DNA from: Gordionus sp. m RMFG-2023
Taxonomy: Eukaryota > Nematomorpha > Gordioida > Chordodea > Parachordodidae
Assembly (NCBI RefSeq): GCF_954871325.1
Contig: NC_088776.1
Coordinates: forward strand, 1,441,671 to 1,505,670
DNA: 64,000 bases
Direction of reading: 5' to 3'
A program made the translations under genes and the position numbers. The notes below the pieces were generated by a model. That model was not told the DNA's origin. It saw only the letters and a list, made by a program, of their open reading frames with translations, and ran no database searches. Below are positions 22,650-34,329 of this stretch, piece by piece (within the stretch, counting starts at the first letter, position 1; the number at the start of each line of letters is the position of its first letter).

Positions 22650-23021
22650 ATGTATCCCGATGATTTTAATTTACCTATTTTTAAATTCAAAGTTTACTAT
22701 ACGCTGGGGGAAGATGAAGCATTTATTAAAAGATTTCAAGTGGAAGCCAGCTCTATTTTTATGATAGATAACCTGATCCGATGGCATATAGAATATGATA
22801 TAATGGTTAAAACGATAAAATTTAAAGATGAAGAAGGTGAAATGATTACAGTAGACTATAAACGTGATCGTGATATAATGCATGCAGTACAACTCTCTGG
22901 TCCAAATAATGTCACGAAATTCTATATAACAGGTAAAATCATATATTGTATATTAACTATTGTTATAATCATTAAAAAAATGATTTTATTAGGTGAATGG
23001 AAGCTACCCAAAAAAATCTAA
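22650..23021 (+). CDS. PB1-domain miniprotein, copy C (two exons)
   Basis: Third family member. Exon 1 is 22650-22932, intron 22933-22992 (60 nt, GT-AG, phase 1), exon 2 22993-23021; the spliced product is 103 residues ending GEWKLPKKI. KFKVYYTLG and KRFQV form the basic face. The OPCA motif is D60-E61-E62-G63-E64 with MITVDY. The last 43 residues of exon 1 match copy A at 35 positions, and most changes are conservative, while the flanking DNA is far more altered. This suggests selection on the protein. The intron is a multiple of three and has no in-frame stop, so the unspliced message would also be read to the same stop, giving 123 residues with a hydrophobic stretch. The short tail compared with A and B may be a later truncation. 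Function unknown. Confidence 0.75.
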   Translation: MYPDDFNLPIFKFKVYYTLGEDEAFIKRFQVEASSIFMIDNLIRWHIEYDIMVKTIKFKDEEGEMITVDYKRDRDIMHAVQLSGPNNVTKFYITGKIIYCILTIVIIIKKMILLGEWKLPKKI

Positions 23022-24389
23022 CGTTAAAACCATATCATGAATTAAAATAAATACTATTGCCCTTTATACATTGATTATAATAAATAAAACCACTTTTTTA
23101 ATTGATTACAATTTTGAATTAGAAATTATTCGATCTCTTTGTTAACGAGTGCCAGAATTGGTATTGAATGAGAAAAAAATTATTAATAGACTGATTATTA
23201 TTTTCATAATTTTTTTCAATTATGATTAGTTGCTACTGAATAAAATTTTCTTTCTTCATACTGGTTATTATTACAATTAAATTATATATAAATATCTCAT
23301 TACGATATGCTTATTTTTGGGTAAAATGTTTAAATTATTACATCCAATTTTTCATTTACTGAGACTTTCCTATCAAATAATTCATGAAACCTTTACTTTT
23401 TTATTGATTTACAAGAGTTTTTTAAAATATTTAGAATTTGTTTTGAACACATAATTTATTTAATATAAAATTAATTGTTGGTTAATGATGTTGAAAGATA
23501 TGTAGAAGAAGAAAAAAAAATTATTATGAAGTATAATTAAAAATAATTCTTACAGTTTTAAAGCTGAAATCAAAAAAGTTATTACCTTTCAATAATTTTT
23601 TTTGAAGATATTGCTTAATAAAAAAAAATTGTGATTTTAAGTTCATGGAAAAAGATTTGTTATTTATTAGTACAAAAAAATTTATTCTAATTGATTTTGA
23701 ATCTTAAAGACAAAATTTAATATTTTTTTTTCACTCATGGAAATCTTCCGAGATCAATAATCTTTGAGTAGCTTTTTTATTTAATATTTTCTTATGATTT
23801 AGCCAATGATTTTTTAATTATATATTTAGAAATCCCATTTTATGTATCGCTACATTTGAATTAGGTTAATAAATTGTATTAGTATATGCGCTTCTATAAA
23901 CCTGGTAGTGAATGCGCAAACTAAAGTTTTAAACATATTATAGGAAACGATATAAATTTTGATAAAATGAATACTATTTAATATAATTTCGGGAAATAAA
24001 CTCTTTTTTTTAGTTGTTAAAATAAAGATGAAAGTGACCAAATTGATATTTCCATTGAAATTATTTAAGAGCCACATTGTCAAAAACATATTTGATATAT
24101 AGTATTTAATAAAGATGGTTAGGTCTATTCTAATTTCTTAAATTTACTATTTTTCATTATCTAAATAAATTATGTTAAATAGTATAAAAAAAACTATAAC
24201 TAAGGTTTAAGGTACACGATAAAATTACAATACACCAAAAATTTTAAAAAGTATCGCTGATATAAAAAAAATATGACCTGCAAGAGGTGCCATATTTTAT
24301 TTTCCGGTCCCGGGTTTTATATTTTAAGGCCCGGCCCGAATTTCTTTAAAATATATTATATTTATTTTTGATTCTTAGCTAATAATGGC

Positions 24390-25720
24390 GATTTCGAAAA
24401 TTTGGTTTTAAATACGACCTATTCTAAATAATATTTTGAAGAACTTAAGGTCATTTTTAAATGTAATAGAAAAAGTAACACATAACCCTCTTCTTATAAA
24501 CTAGATCCTAAGATATCAAATACAGAGATAATTATATTTTATTTCATAAAATAAGTTTTAATAACGTTTGACTTCCTTAGATATTTAAAGTGATGTGAAT
24601 GATTATCAAAATAGAAACTTTTTATTTGAGAACCGGGTGAAGATAACTCTGTACAATTTATGAATACAACCTTCCCACTCCAGTGATCTTGGAACCACAC
24701 AGAGATGAGTAATGCACAAAATATCTTGTTATTAACTTTTATTCAATACCTCTTTTATAAAGTGAGAATTGGTGTGGTTGGAGAATTATCACATTCTATA
24801 TAATTGTCAATATGTGAACTATAACTTTATTAAATCATGTTGCAAAATATATATCCCTTCATCGTAATTTTTATGTCTCTCTTTTTTAAACAATCTAAAT
24901 ATTTTTAAATAAATCAAATCATTTCAAGACAAAAATAAACTATAATAAATAAAATGAAATTTAAACGATAATATAAACTGAATTTATAAGTGATAAAATA
25001 ATAATAAAAATAAATGTAAATTGTAATGCGACATAATATAAATAAAACTAAAATGTTTCTAAATCACTTCATGAAGTATTAAACTAAAATATATTTCTGC
25101 CCTACCGAAATATTTTTTATGCGAAAATACCCCCCCCCCTTTCGTTCCTATATTGGACTCAAAGACCTAGAACTTTAATTAAAAAATAATTGAGAATATC
25201 AGTAAAAATTCCTATCCATAAAAATTTTTATTTTAATGTCAAAATTAAGTAATAATTTTCTCAGTTATAAGTTTTAATTCTGAGCGTAATTATAAACAAA
25301 TATAAATCTATTCTGTCATCCAATATCTTTTAAAGATATCACAAATGCTATTTAATAAATAAATGGTAAAATTATTAAAACTTATTTATAGATGTCGCTA
25401 AATAATCTAAGGGCATATGATAAAATAATTTGTATATTTTTATAATTTTATGTTTATATTGACATAATCTAAATCTAGCAATTATTCTATACAGAATAAA
25501 TGTCCATCTAACAACCAAGGGGAAAGTGATTACTTCATTTTATCTACCAAAGTATATGATAACGCACTATATTCGTCAGATAAATAGTAATATAGTTATT
25601 TAATTTAACATTTACTCTAATATAACTTGTGTAAACCGATTACTTTAATTGAATTATTATCGTAAGCTGTGAATTGTAATTTAATTTTTTTTTAAATTTT
25701 CTATAAATCTATTTTCCTTA
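24390..25720. repeat. family II repeat block 1
   Basis: Contains the landmarks of the unit in order: AAGGTCATTTTTAAATGT, AGTTTTAATAA, TTTGAGAACC-GGTGAAGATAACT, CACATTCTATA-AATTGTC, TTAAATCATGTTGCAAAATATAT, a 10-C run (25130-25139), AGATGTCGCTAAAT and ATGTCCATCTAACAACCAAG. No open frame of note. Confidence 0.6.
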
Positions 25721-26744
25721 ACACACGAGGTCTAAAAGTAAATCTTTATCCAGTATCAATTTTGCTTTGTTGTGGTGGGTGATGTTATTTAATATCAGTT
25801 TTTATTGTTTTATTTAACATTGTATTTTATGGTTATACTTGCCAAAAGGTGTCTAGAAGGGTGCCTTAAAAATTAAATAATTAAACGACCCAATTCAGGT
25901 AGATTTTTAAAAACAGCCCGATAAAGATCTTATCAAAAATATAATTATGTTAGTCTGACCTTTATACCAACTAGTCTTTTTGTCTCTCTAACATCATATA
26001 TTTTTTCTCATTTTTTTTAATTACTATATCAATAATATTTCTAATAAGCAAATAATCCAAGAAATGTTTTTTTAAAATCTTATATCCACCCCCCCCCCCC
26101 CCTTTAAACTAAGAAATTTATCATCTCTCTTTTAATTAATGATTTATTTTAAAAAAATTATCTATTATTGTTATAGCGAATACGCTAAATATTAAATTTA
26201 TTTATTTATTTTGCTTTGTATATAATAATTGTCATTTATTTCAATGTTCTATATAATACTTTAGCTATTATTTTATCAACGAAATACAAAATACCCAAAT
26301 ATTATATTTATTTTTAAAAAATAATAATTTATCTCAATTTATTATTCATTCCTCAATTATATTTATAACTAAATAAATTTGAGGCTATTTCAAATAATGT
26401 TAGTATTTGGTGCATTTCATCCTAATAAAAAATTGTATTCATTCTATTAGCAATTTTTTTTCTCAAAATCGTTAATTCACAAGGTTTATTTATAGTTGTA
26501 ATTTTGTCTAATAGCATAATTATAAATCTAAATTTGAATTTAATATACTTTTATTCTAAATAATATTATGAAGACTTAGGGACATTTTTTAAATGTGTTA
26601 GAAAAAATAAATTGCCATAATATCGTTCTTATACCATAGATCCTAAGATGTCATTAAAGAGCAATCAAGAGATAATTATATTTTATTTCAAGATCCATGC
26701 TGATACAATTTGTTTTAAAAAAAAAGTTTTAATAAAGTATGATC
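25721..26744. repeat. family II repeat block 2
   Basis: Continues through CACGAGGTCTAAAAG, GGTGATGTTATTTAATATCAG, a 14-C run (26089-26102), TTGAGGCTATTTCAAATAATG (also at 31172), and the next AAAATCGTTAATTCACAAGG block, up to the MITE insertion. Confidence 0.55.
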
Positions 26745-26927
26745 TAGTATTGTTAAACTACCTAACTTTAGTCAACTATAAAACAACGTAGCCATGTTTT
26801 TAACTAAAAATATTCCAATCAATCCTCAAGTGGAGACTCAACTTAGAAGCTCAATTCATTTTATTAGGGTAAAAGGTTTACTAAGCCACAATAGAGAAGG
26901 TCAATGTTAGGTAATTAAACAACACTA
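26745..26927. mobile_element. hAT-type MITE related to family B
   Basis: Imperfect 22-bp terminal repeats (TAGTATTGTTAAACTACCTAAC at the left; the complement of the right end reads TAGTGTTGTTTAATTACCTAAC). Flanks GTATGATC and GTCTGATC agree at 7 of 8. The same repeat unit at 32163-32177 shows the uninterrupted site AAAGTCTGATCCCC. Confidence 0.8.
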
Positions 26928-28900
26928 GTCTGATCCCCTTCAATATTTATAGTGATGCGAATGAATAACATTTTATGTTGAGAACGTTGTGAAGATAACT
27001 TGGTACAATTTTATATACACCTTCGCCCCCCCCTCCATTTGTGAGTTTCGTAGAAAATATTTTTTCTACTAGCTTTTATTCAAAATCTGCTTTATAGAGA
27101 GAAAATTGGCATGGCTAGAGTATAATGTATTTAACACATTCTATAATTCTCGTCTAGTCAGGATTTTTAATATACAACTATAACTTTATTAAATCATTTT
27201 ACAAAATATATATATAGTTTCATCATATTTCTTTTTAGCTTTCACCTTTTCTGGTGGTAAGCTCCTTCAATATCTCTCTCCACTTTATGTTATTCATAAT
27301 TTCTCTTTTATCTAATTTATACTTCTTCATATTGACCCTAACTTTATAGCCCCATTCAAGTTGCCTTCCTCTTTTACGTTTCATCACTTTCAACCTCTCA
27401 ACTTTATTTCCTATGTAGTTCATAGGCCTTCTCATTGTGTTCCCATACCTAAGTCTGTTTACCATTATCTCAGTCTTAATGGGCACTAAATGTTGGTATT
27501 TGGGTGTGCATTTGACCCTATTTGAAAAACCTGGATTCATATTAACAACTTTGTTTCTTAAAATCGATAATCCGCAAGATATATTTAAAGTTATAATTCT
27601 GTCTAAGAGTAAAATTTTTAATCTTAAATTTGAAATTTAATATACTTTTAATTCCATAAAATTTTATGAAGATCTAAGGTCATTTTAAAATGTGTTAGAT
27701 AAGAAATTGCCACACATAACCCCCTTTTTATACACCCTTGATCTTAAGATATTTTAAAAAGTAATCAAGGGATAGTTATATTTTATTTTAAGATCCATGA
27801 TAATATAAATTGTATAAAATAGTTTGATAACTCTCCAATATTTAAAGTGATGGGAATGAATAATAAAACCGTCAATTAAAACCTTTCTATTTGAGAACCA
27901 TGTTAAAATAACTTGATACAATTTTTATATACAACCACCCCCCACATATTATCTATGAAACACAGAGATGAGTAACATACAAATTATCTTTTTTGAATCT
28001 TTTAATCAATACCTGTATTATAAAGATAGAATTGTCATGGTTGGAGAATAATGTATATAACACATTCTATAATTGTCATCGAGTCATTAAATCATGTTAC
28101 AAAATATATCATAAATAATATATGACTGTCATTACATATCGCTTTTTGTTAACAATTTAAATATGTTTATATTAATCAATAAGTAAAAAAATCAATCATT
28201 TTAAGTTACGCAATAATAAAATAAAATAAGACTTAATTTAAACGATGATATAAATTCAATCTAGGTTAAGTGATAAAATAATTTTAAAAAAAAATGCAAA
28301 TTGTAACGATAAAACTAAAATGTTTTAAATCACGCCATGAAGCATTACTGAAATATATTTAGGTATTAGAATACCCTATCGAGATATTTTTTAAGGAACC
28401 TGTGAATTAACCGCCCCCCACGTTCCTATCCTATGCTCAAAGATTTAGAGCTTTAATTAAAAATAATCGAGAATATAAGTAAAAATTATTTCCCATAGAA
28501 AATTTTAATTCAAAGCTCAACATTAAGGAATAATTTTCTGAATTCTAAGATTTTATTATATTATGAACGAAATTATAAAAAAAATCATCTAATATTTTTA
28601 AAAAAATATCACAAATATTCCCTATAATGTCCAAAATACAATAAGCTTTTAATAAATAAAATGTAAAATAATAATACATATTATAGATGACGCTAAATAT
28701 TCTAGTGGCCAATATTAAATTTATTTTGTATATCTAAAATTATAATTTTATATATGAATGTTACTTTATTAAATAATACATAGCGTTAAAATACTAAATT
28801 AAAATAATATAAAATAAAATAAAATAAATAAAATATTATATAAAAACCGAGGTGGGACTACAAGTTCCCAAAAAACATGTGTAGTTATATTTTAAAATTA
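26928..28900. repeat. family II repeat blocks 3 and 4
   Basis: Unit landmarks recur twice (GTGATGCGAATGAATAAC at 26951 and a diverged copy at 27849; TTAAATCATTTTACAAAATATAT at 27190 and again near 28084; AGATGACGCTAAATATTCTAG at 28684). Poly-C runs occur at 27026 and 27937. A LINE-like fragment lies within (27235-27500). Confidence 0.55.
27235..27540 (-). pseudogene. LINE-type reverse transcriptase C-terminal tail
   Basis: A minus-strand frame reads MVNRLRYGNTMRRPMNYIGN, then KVERLKVMKRKRGRQLEWGY, KVRVNMKKYKLD and WREILKELT. This layout (R-rich stretch, V-M-x-x-K-R-G-R, W-x-x-x-V-R, then a W-R-E tail) resembles the end of endonuclease-reverse transcriptases of invertebrate LINEs. Only the tail is present and no polymerase motif was seen, so it is a 5'-truncated remnant. 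The assignment is tentative. Confidence 0.45.
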
Positions 28901-28931
28901 TGATTTGGAGGTTTTGTTTTAAGAAATAAGA

Positions 28932-29830
28932 TTATTTAGGTTCTGATGTAAGGGCTCTTATCTTATCCCCTATATTTTTTAAAAACTTTAAAGTTCCACT
29001 TGGCATATGTCCAAGGGAAGAGATGACAATCGGTGTAAAAATATAATTTGTGAATTTGGAATATTTCATTGTTTTTTTTTTCTCGGCTATATCAACCGGA
29101 TTAGAATTTAAATTTTTTGGGAAAGAAGATACGCATGTGAAGTCCCAAATTAAGGATTTCCCTAAAGACCAAGGCACGGAAGTTAAACCATCTGGTCTTA
29201 AGCCATCATCTAACGATAAATTTGTAGGCTCCAGGATGTTTGGTATTCGGGCCCTGGTAAGAGAACGGCTAATAGCTAAATTAATTGCTGCATGCCTTGC
29301 ATGCCTGCCTTGACTATATATACAATTTAGACCATGTCTCCCTTTGGAGTCAACTAATGTTTTACATTTGATGCATGTATGTGGTTGAACAATGTTACAT
29401 CCAAGTTGATGGCCTATGGCAACTCTTAATTGTTCATCTGATAAGAGGTTACCTAGGTTACGACTTGGTAATGCTTCCAACCATTCATAGCCACTAGTAC
29501 AGTCAGCATTCTGTAATAGTTGAATATACTCCAAAGGGGGGTTTGATGAGATTATTTAAAAAATTTTTTTAATTAAAGGTTCGAAAAGAGATTGGTGTGT
29601 TAAGATCGTGGGTAAGACAGCTTCAGGTGGAGCTAAAGATGTCCAGGCTGTCAAGGCTGAGTTTAAAAGGTTATCTTTAGGAGAGATAAAAGAAGATATC
29701 ATGGCGTTATTCATCAAACGCGATGCCAAAAATGAGGAAAGAGATAGAAGGTTTAAAGGATATAAATCTAAACCACCCATTTTCGAGGGTAATTGTGAGA
29801 AACCCCAATTAAAATCTTCCAATTTAATAT
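28932..29830 (-). mobile_element. retroelement ORF fragment, C-terminal region (copy 2), fossil
   Basis: Same protein family as 13350-14150 but more complete. The part nearer the N-terminus shows GFSQLPSKMGGLDLYPLN and FLASRLMN, typical of the region after a reverse transcriptase palm. Then come SGYEWLEALPS, HTCIKCKTLV, RHGLNCIYSQGRHARH, LEPTNLSLDDGLRPDGLT and GKSLIWDFTCVSSF. The RPDG and IWD phrases suggest an endonuclease-like domain with a nearby C-x2-C finger. The element is broken; the polymerase core itself was not seen in the window. Confidence 0.65.
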
Positions 29831-29929
29831 TTAAAATATTTTCTAATAAACTTCTAAAAAATTCATGAACACGATTAATAATTTCATTATTTAAAAAAAA
29901 GGAAGAAGATCTAAAAATATGTACTATCT

Positions 29930-30310
29930 TTGGATATTATAAACATAATCAAATTTCTCATAAATATTATTTATAAAATAAAGGCCAATTTAACAATCAA
30001 GAAGAAAGCGATTACTTCACCTATCTGCCAAGGTGTATGAACAACCAACTATATTCGTCAGCTAAATAATTACCTATAAATATCTATATAATCAACGTAT
30101 AATCGTATATCTGGAAGCTGTATCAATTTGCATTGCTGTTGTTACGTCATTTTAATCGACATTATACATAAATTTTTTTTTATTTCTGATAAACCTATCT
30201 TAACATAAGTCACGAGGTACAATACCTAGCTCAATTTGCATTGTGCGCATGGGTGATGTTATTTAATTTCAGAGTAACAATAAAGGCACTGTTATCCATC
30301 ATTGTGAATG
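29930..30310. repeat. family II repeat block 5
   Basis: AATTTAACAATCAAGAAGAAAGCGATTACTTC-like block, then ACATAAGTCACGAGGTACAA and GGTGATGTTATTTAATTTCAG. Ends at the terminus-like CAGAGTGCGCCGCTAC (30314). Confidence 0.55.
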
Positions 30311-30313
30311 GTT

Positions 30314-31060
30314 CTCAGCAGAGTGCGCCGCTACATTTTTCCCAAAAACACGCTGGAGCTAGCTCCTTTTAGGGCAGGAGTAGAAGAGCGCCGCTCCTTT
30401 AAATTTAATGTATAAATTAAATTATTTTTTAAATATTAATAATATTTATTAATTTAAAATTCAATAAAAATGAAATTTAATTTAATTTAAATTTATCCAT
30501 TATTAAATGTTTAGCCGAGTTTTATATCGGTTTTTCATCCAATTCATTTTAAATATTAAACATCAAGTTTTCCTTTTTATATTGAAAATTTTTTGGAAAA
30601 TCTTTTAAGTCCTATTAATATTCGTTTTATAGATATATAATAAAAAAAATAGTTTTAGATATTATGGATTTGGATATCGTATATGAAGAAATCGAATTTC
30701 CATTTCCATCATACAAAAAATATTTTAAACTTCTAAAAGATGTTGATCCAAATGATCAAACAAATTACGGGCAAAATGTCTTTTGTGTTTAAATAAAACT
30801 ATTTAATTTTCAAAATTGAGCAGCTTCAATCTAAAAAAGCATCTAAAAGTAAAAAATCTATCTTTTAAATATAAATTAATTTGGAAGATTTTTTTGGATT
30901 CCATGAAATTGATCATCAGGAAGATAATATATTGGACAAATATTTTTTAAATAATGATACCAAAATTATTATTTTTAATAACTGAATTAAAAAACATCTT
31001 TATAAGATACAATACCCTGCTTCCCTCTAGTGCTCCTGTCCTGTGGAGTGCCTATTTTGT
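30314..31060 (+). pseudogene. BED-finger hAT, N-terminal remnant
   Basis: Starts near CAGAGTGCGCCGCTAC with GAGCGCCGCTCC nearby. From 30664 a frame reads MDLDIVYEEIEFPFPSYKKY, FKLLKDVDPNDQTNYGQ, then after breaks SSFNLKKHLKV, the BED-finger tail, as at 19512. No later transposase part was found. Highly decayed. Confidence 0.5.
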
Positions 31061-32290
31061 ATTGCAAAACATTATATATTTATTAATAAATATAAATTAT
31101 ACCAATTTATTATTCATTACTCAATTACTATTTAACCATAATTATATCATTTATTTAATGCTTAAATAAATTGGAGGCTATTTTAAATAATGTTAGTATT
31201 TGGTGCATTTGACCCTAATATAAAAATTAATGTTTTATTTTAAAAAAGTTATTTATTATTGAATAGTGTATGCACTAAATATTTAATGAACTTATTTATT
31301 CTCCTTTGGATATAATAATAAAGAATATACAAATTATTTATATAGATCCATTTATGACCTTTTCAGAAATATCAAAAGAGTCAAGGTTTATGATATACTT
31401 TTATAATTGATTTATTGAAAGTTTCAAAAAATAATAGGCAAGATGATCCTCTAAACATTATGATCTTGAAATAATATAAAATTAAGTAGAATTTGATCCT
31501 AATAACATCTTTAGTCTCCATTTCCTATATCTAAATATCTATTTACCTATTTAGAAAACCTAGAAATGGGAACACATACATAAAAGATTCTTTTAAAAAA
31601 TATTAAATTAATATTATTTAATCTTAAAGTAAATAATATGCTATACATTTTCCATTTATTTTAATGCTCTATATAACATTTTAGCAATTATTATTATCAT
31701 TGAACAATAAAATACTCAATTATTATATTTAATAAAAAAATAATAATTTATATCAACAATTACGTATTTAACCATAATTATATTATTGATTTAATGCTAG
31801 GCTATTTCAAATAATGTTAGTATTTGGGATGCAATTATATACCTGTGCATTTGACCCTAATAAAAATTTGAATTTATTCTATTAGCTATTTTGTTTCTAA
31901 AAATTGATATAATCTACAAACTTTATTTATAGCTATAATTCTGTAACTATGATTATAATTATAAATTGTAAATTAGGAATATACTTTTATTTTTAATAAT
32001 AATATGAAGAGCTAGAGTCATTCTTAAATGTCTTAGAAAAAATATATACCAACTCCCTTCTTATATAACCTAGATCCAACGATATTATCATAGAGTAATC
32101 AAGAGATAATTATATTTTAATTCAAGATCCATGCTAATATAATTTGTACAAAAAAGTTTTAATAAAGTCTGATCCCCTTTTAATATTTATAGTGATGCGA
32201 ATGATTAACAAAAAAAGCCAAAAATAACCTTTCTATTTTGAGAACCAGGCGAAGATAACTTACTACAATTTTTAAATACACCTCCACCCT
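31061..32290. repeat. family II repeat block 6
   Basis: AAATTGGAGGCTATTTTAAATAATG (31169) and the repeated phrase at 31797, the GACCCTAATAAAAATTTGAA block (31853), TTCTTAAATGTCTTAG (32019), AAAGTCTGATCCCC (32163) and TGAGAACCAGGCGAAGATAAC (32239). No coding frame. Confidence 0.55.
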
Positions 32291-32293
32291 CCT

Positions 32294-32465
<172 letters not shown>

Positions 32466-32509
32466 AAAAAAAAATAATAATTAATACTAGGCCGCGATAT
32501 ATTTCCCAA

Positions 32510-32695
32510 AATAGTTTTCGCCATATTTTCGTGGCGATTTAAGTTTTGCGATAATGACTTCGCGATAAAAGTTTCGCTATAATGTATTTGCTTTAAAGGT
32601 TTCGCGATAAGGGTTTCGCTATAAAAAATTCGCGATATTGCTTCGCGGAAAAGTATTCGCTAATGTGGTTTCGCTATAAAAGTTTCGCTGAATTG
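32510..32695. repeat. minisatellite with TTCGCGATAA / TTTCGCTATAA
   Basis: About ten degenerate copies of a TTTCGCgATAAaaG phrase, 17-24 bp apart. A trace of it (GGTCGCTATAAATG) survives in the paralogous region at 37676. Confidence 0.7.
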
Positions 32696-32990
32696 ACATA
32701 TGGAACCATAAAGTTATTATAAATAAATTCTAAAATATTAATATATATTATAGATGTCGCTAAATATTCCAAGGGTAAATTAAAATAATTTGTGTATTTA
32801 AAATTATAATTTCACATTTACATTGACATGATCTAGATGTGGCAAAATTATCGATACAAATAAATGCCCGTCAAACAATCAATAAAATGGCGGTTACGTC
32901 ATTTATCTACCAAAATATATGATAATCTACTATATTGTCAGATAAAGGATTGCCTATAAATTCAGGTGAACAGCCATCTTTCTAAACAAG
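32696..32990. repeat. family II repeat block 7
   Basis: TTGACATATGGAACCATAAAG to ATTGCC. The direct paralogue is at 37696-37960. Confidence 0.6.
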
Positions 32991-33039
32991 TTTTCATAAT
33001 CACGTTTATTTACTAATCCTATTGGAAATTATTTTAGTA

Positions 33040-33639
33040 GATGTTACAATTTTTAAAATATATTACAGTTACTTTTTATCAGAAATGTAAGTAGTTACTT
33101 TTGTAAGTTACATTAGTAAAAATGTAACTAATTACAGTTACTAGTTACAATTTTTTATATATAGCTAGTAACCGTTACTTTTTAACAAAAATGTAGCTAG
33201 TAACCGTTACTTTTTAACAAAAATGTAGCTAGTAACCGTTACTTTTTAACAAAAATGTAGCTAGTAAACGTTACTTTTTAACAAAAATATAACTAGTAAC
33301 CGTTACTTTTTAACAAAAATGTAGCTAGTAACCGTTACTTTTTAACAAAAATGTAGCTAGTAACCGTTACTTTTTAACAAAAATATAACTAATAACAGTT
33401 ACTTTTTAACAAAAATGTAGCATTTACAGTTACTTTTTTAAACAAAATATAGGCTAGTTACAGTTACTTTTAGCAAAATGTAGCTATTTACAGTTACTTT
33501 TAACAAAATATTAGTTAGTATCAGTTACTTTTTAGCAAAAATGTAGCTAGTTACAGTTACTTTTAGCAAAAATGTGGCTAATTACAGTTAATTTTTAGCA
33601 AAAATGTAATTAGTTACACAGTTACCTTAACAACACTAT
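33040..33639. repeat. 32-bp minisatellite array, likely subterminal repeats of a hAT MITE
   Basis: About 15 copies of a 32-bp unit of the type GTAGCTAGTAACCGTTAC followed by TTTTTAACAAAAAT (clearest 33160-33610). The first copies are nearly identical and the later ones are diverged. The array ends in AGTTACCTTAACAACACTA (33621-33639), a family B-like MITE terminus, so the array is probably the internal part of such an element. The left terminus is uncertain (TAGTAGATGTTAC near 33038). Confidence 0.75.
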
Positions 33640-33874
33640 ATATATCTCAAACGATATCTTGATCATTTCAATTTCATAATATTTTAATTTTTCAATTCCA
33701 CCATGTACAAAATAATTTATCTTTTTCCTCTATTTTTTATAAGAATTTTTTTTTCCCCCATGCATCGTTGTATCATAGAAATACTGATTGTCCGAATGTC
33801 CATTTCGCAAACTTAAATGTCATTTCGAGAAAAAAAAATTTTACAAAATTTTGCATTTCGATATGATTTAAGGC

Positions 33875-34175
33875 TAGTGTTGTCAAACGGCTAACTCCAA
33901 TATTTTAGCCAAAGATATATTGCCTAAGACTCTAATATTTTATCCAAAGATATATTGCCTAAGACTCTAATATTTTAGCCAAAGATATATTGCCTAAGAC
34001 TCTAATATTTTAGCCAAAGATATATTGGCTAAGACTCCAGATTTCGCTAATAGGTGTCAAGACTTTTGTGCCATCAATGAGAAAAATCTTCAGGCTTGAG
34101 TAATATTTTTCTGGATAAAATATTGAGTTAGCCGTTTTAATGATCGCCTCAAATCGCGCCCTTTTAACAACTCTA
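33875..34175. mobile_element. hAT-type MITE, family B, with internal tandem repeat
   Basis: TAGTGTTGTCAAACGGCTAAC at the left and TTTTAACAACTCTA at the right. Inside, four copies of a 35-bp unit (TAATATTTTAGCCAAAGATA, then TATTGCCTAAGACTC) span about 33898-34040. A matching ATAAAATATTGAGTTAGCCG near the right end makes the ends inverted for about 30 bases. Confidence 0.75.
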
Positions 34176-34329
34176 GTTCAAAAATATTTAAAAACTCGAA
34201 TATAATATTAGGTTCGGGTGCGCTCTATATACTCTCAAAAATATCAAAAAGGCAAATAAGCTTATATGGCTGTCACAATGGCCCCTATAGTTTTGAAGCG
34301 AGAGATTTAAAAAATATTAAAAATTTAAC

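Larger units (their letters stand above)
22013..24285 (+). repeat. third copy of the PB1 duplication unit
   Basis: Directly homologous to 8325-10735 and, inverted, to 3455-5730. Starts abruptly at about 22013 against family II sequence and ends near a CACGATAAAATTACAATACACC edge (24215) that is shared only with the left palindrome arm. Confidence 0.75.

Noticed and set aside
33160-33610. CRISPR array
   Set aside because: The 32-bp units are contiguous with no unique spacers, the genome is eukaryotic, and the array ends at a MITE terminus.
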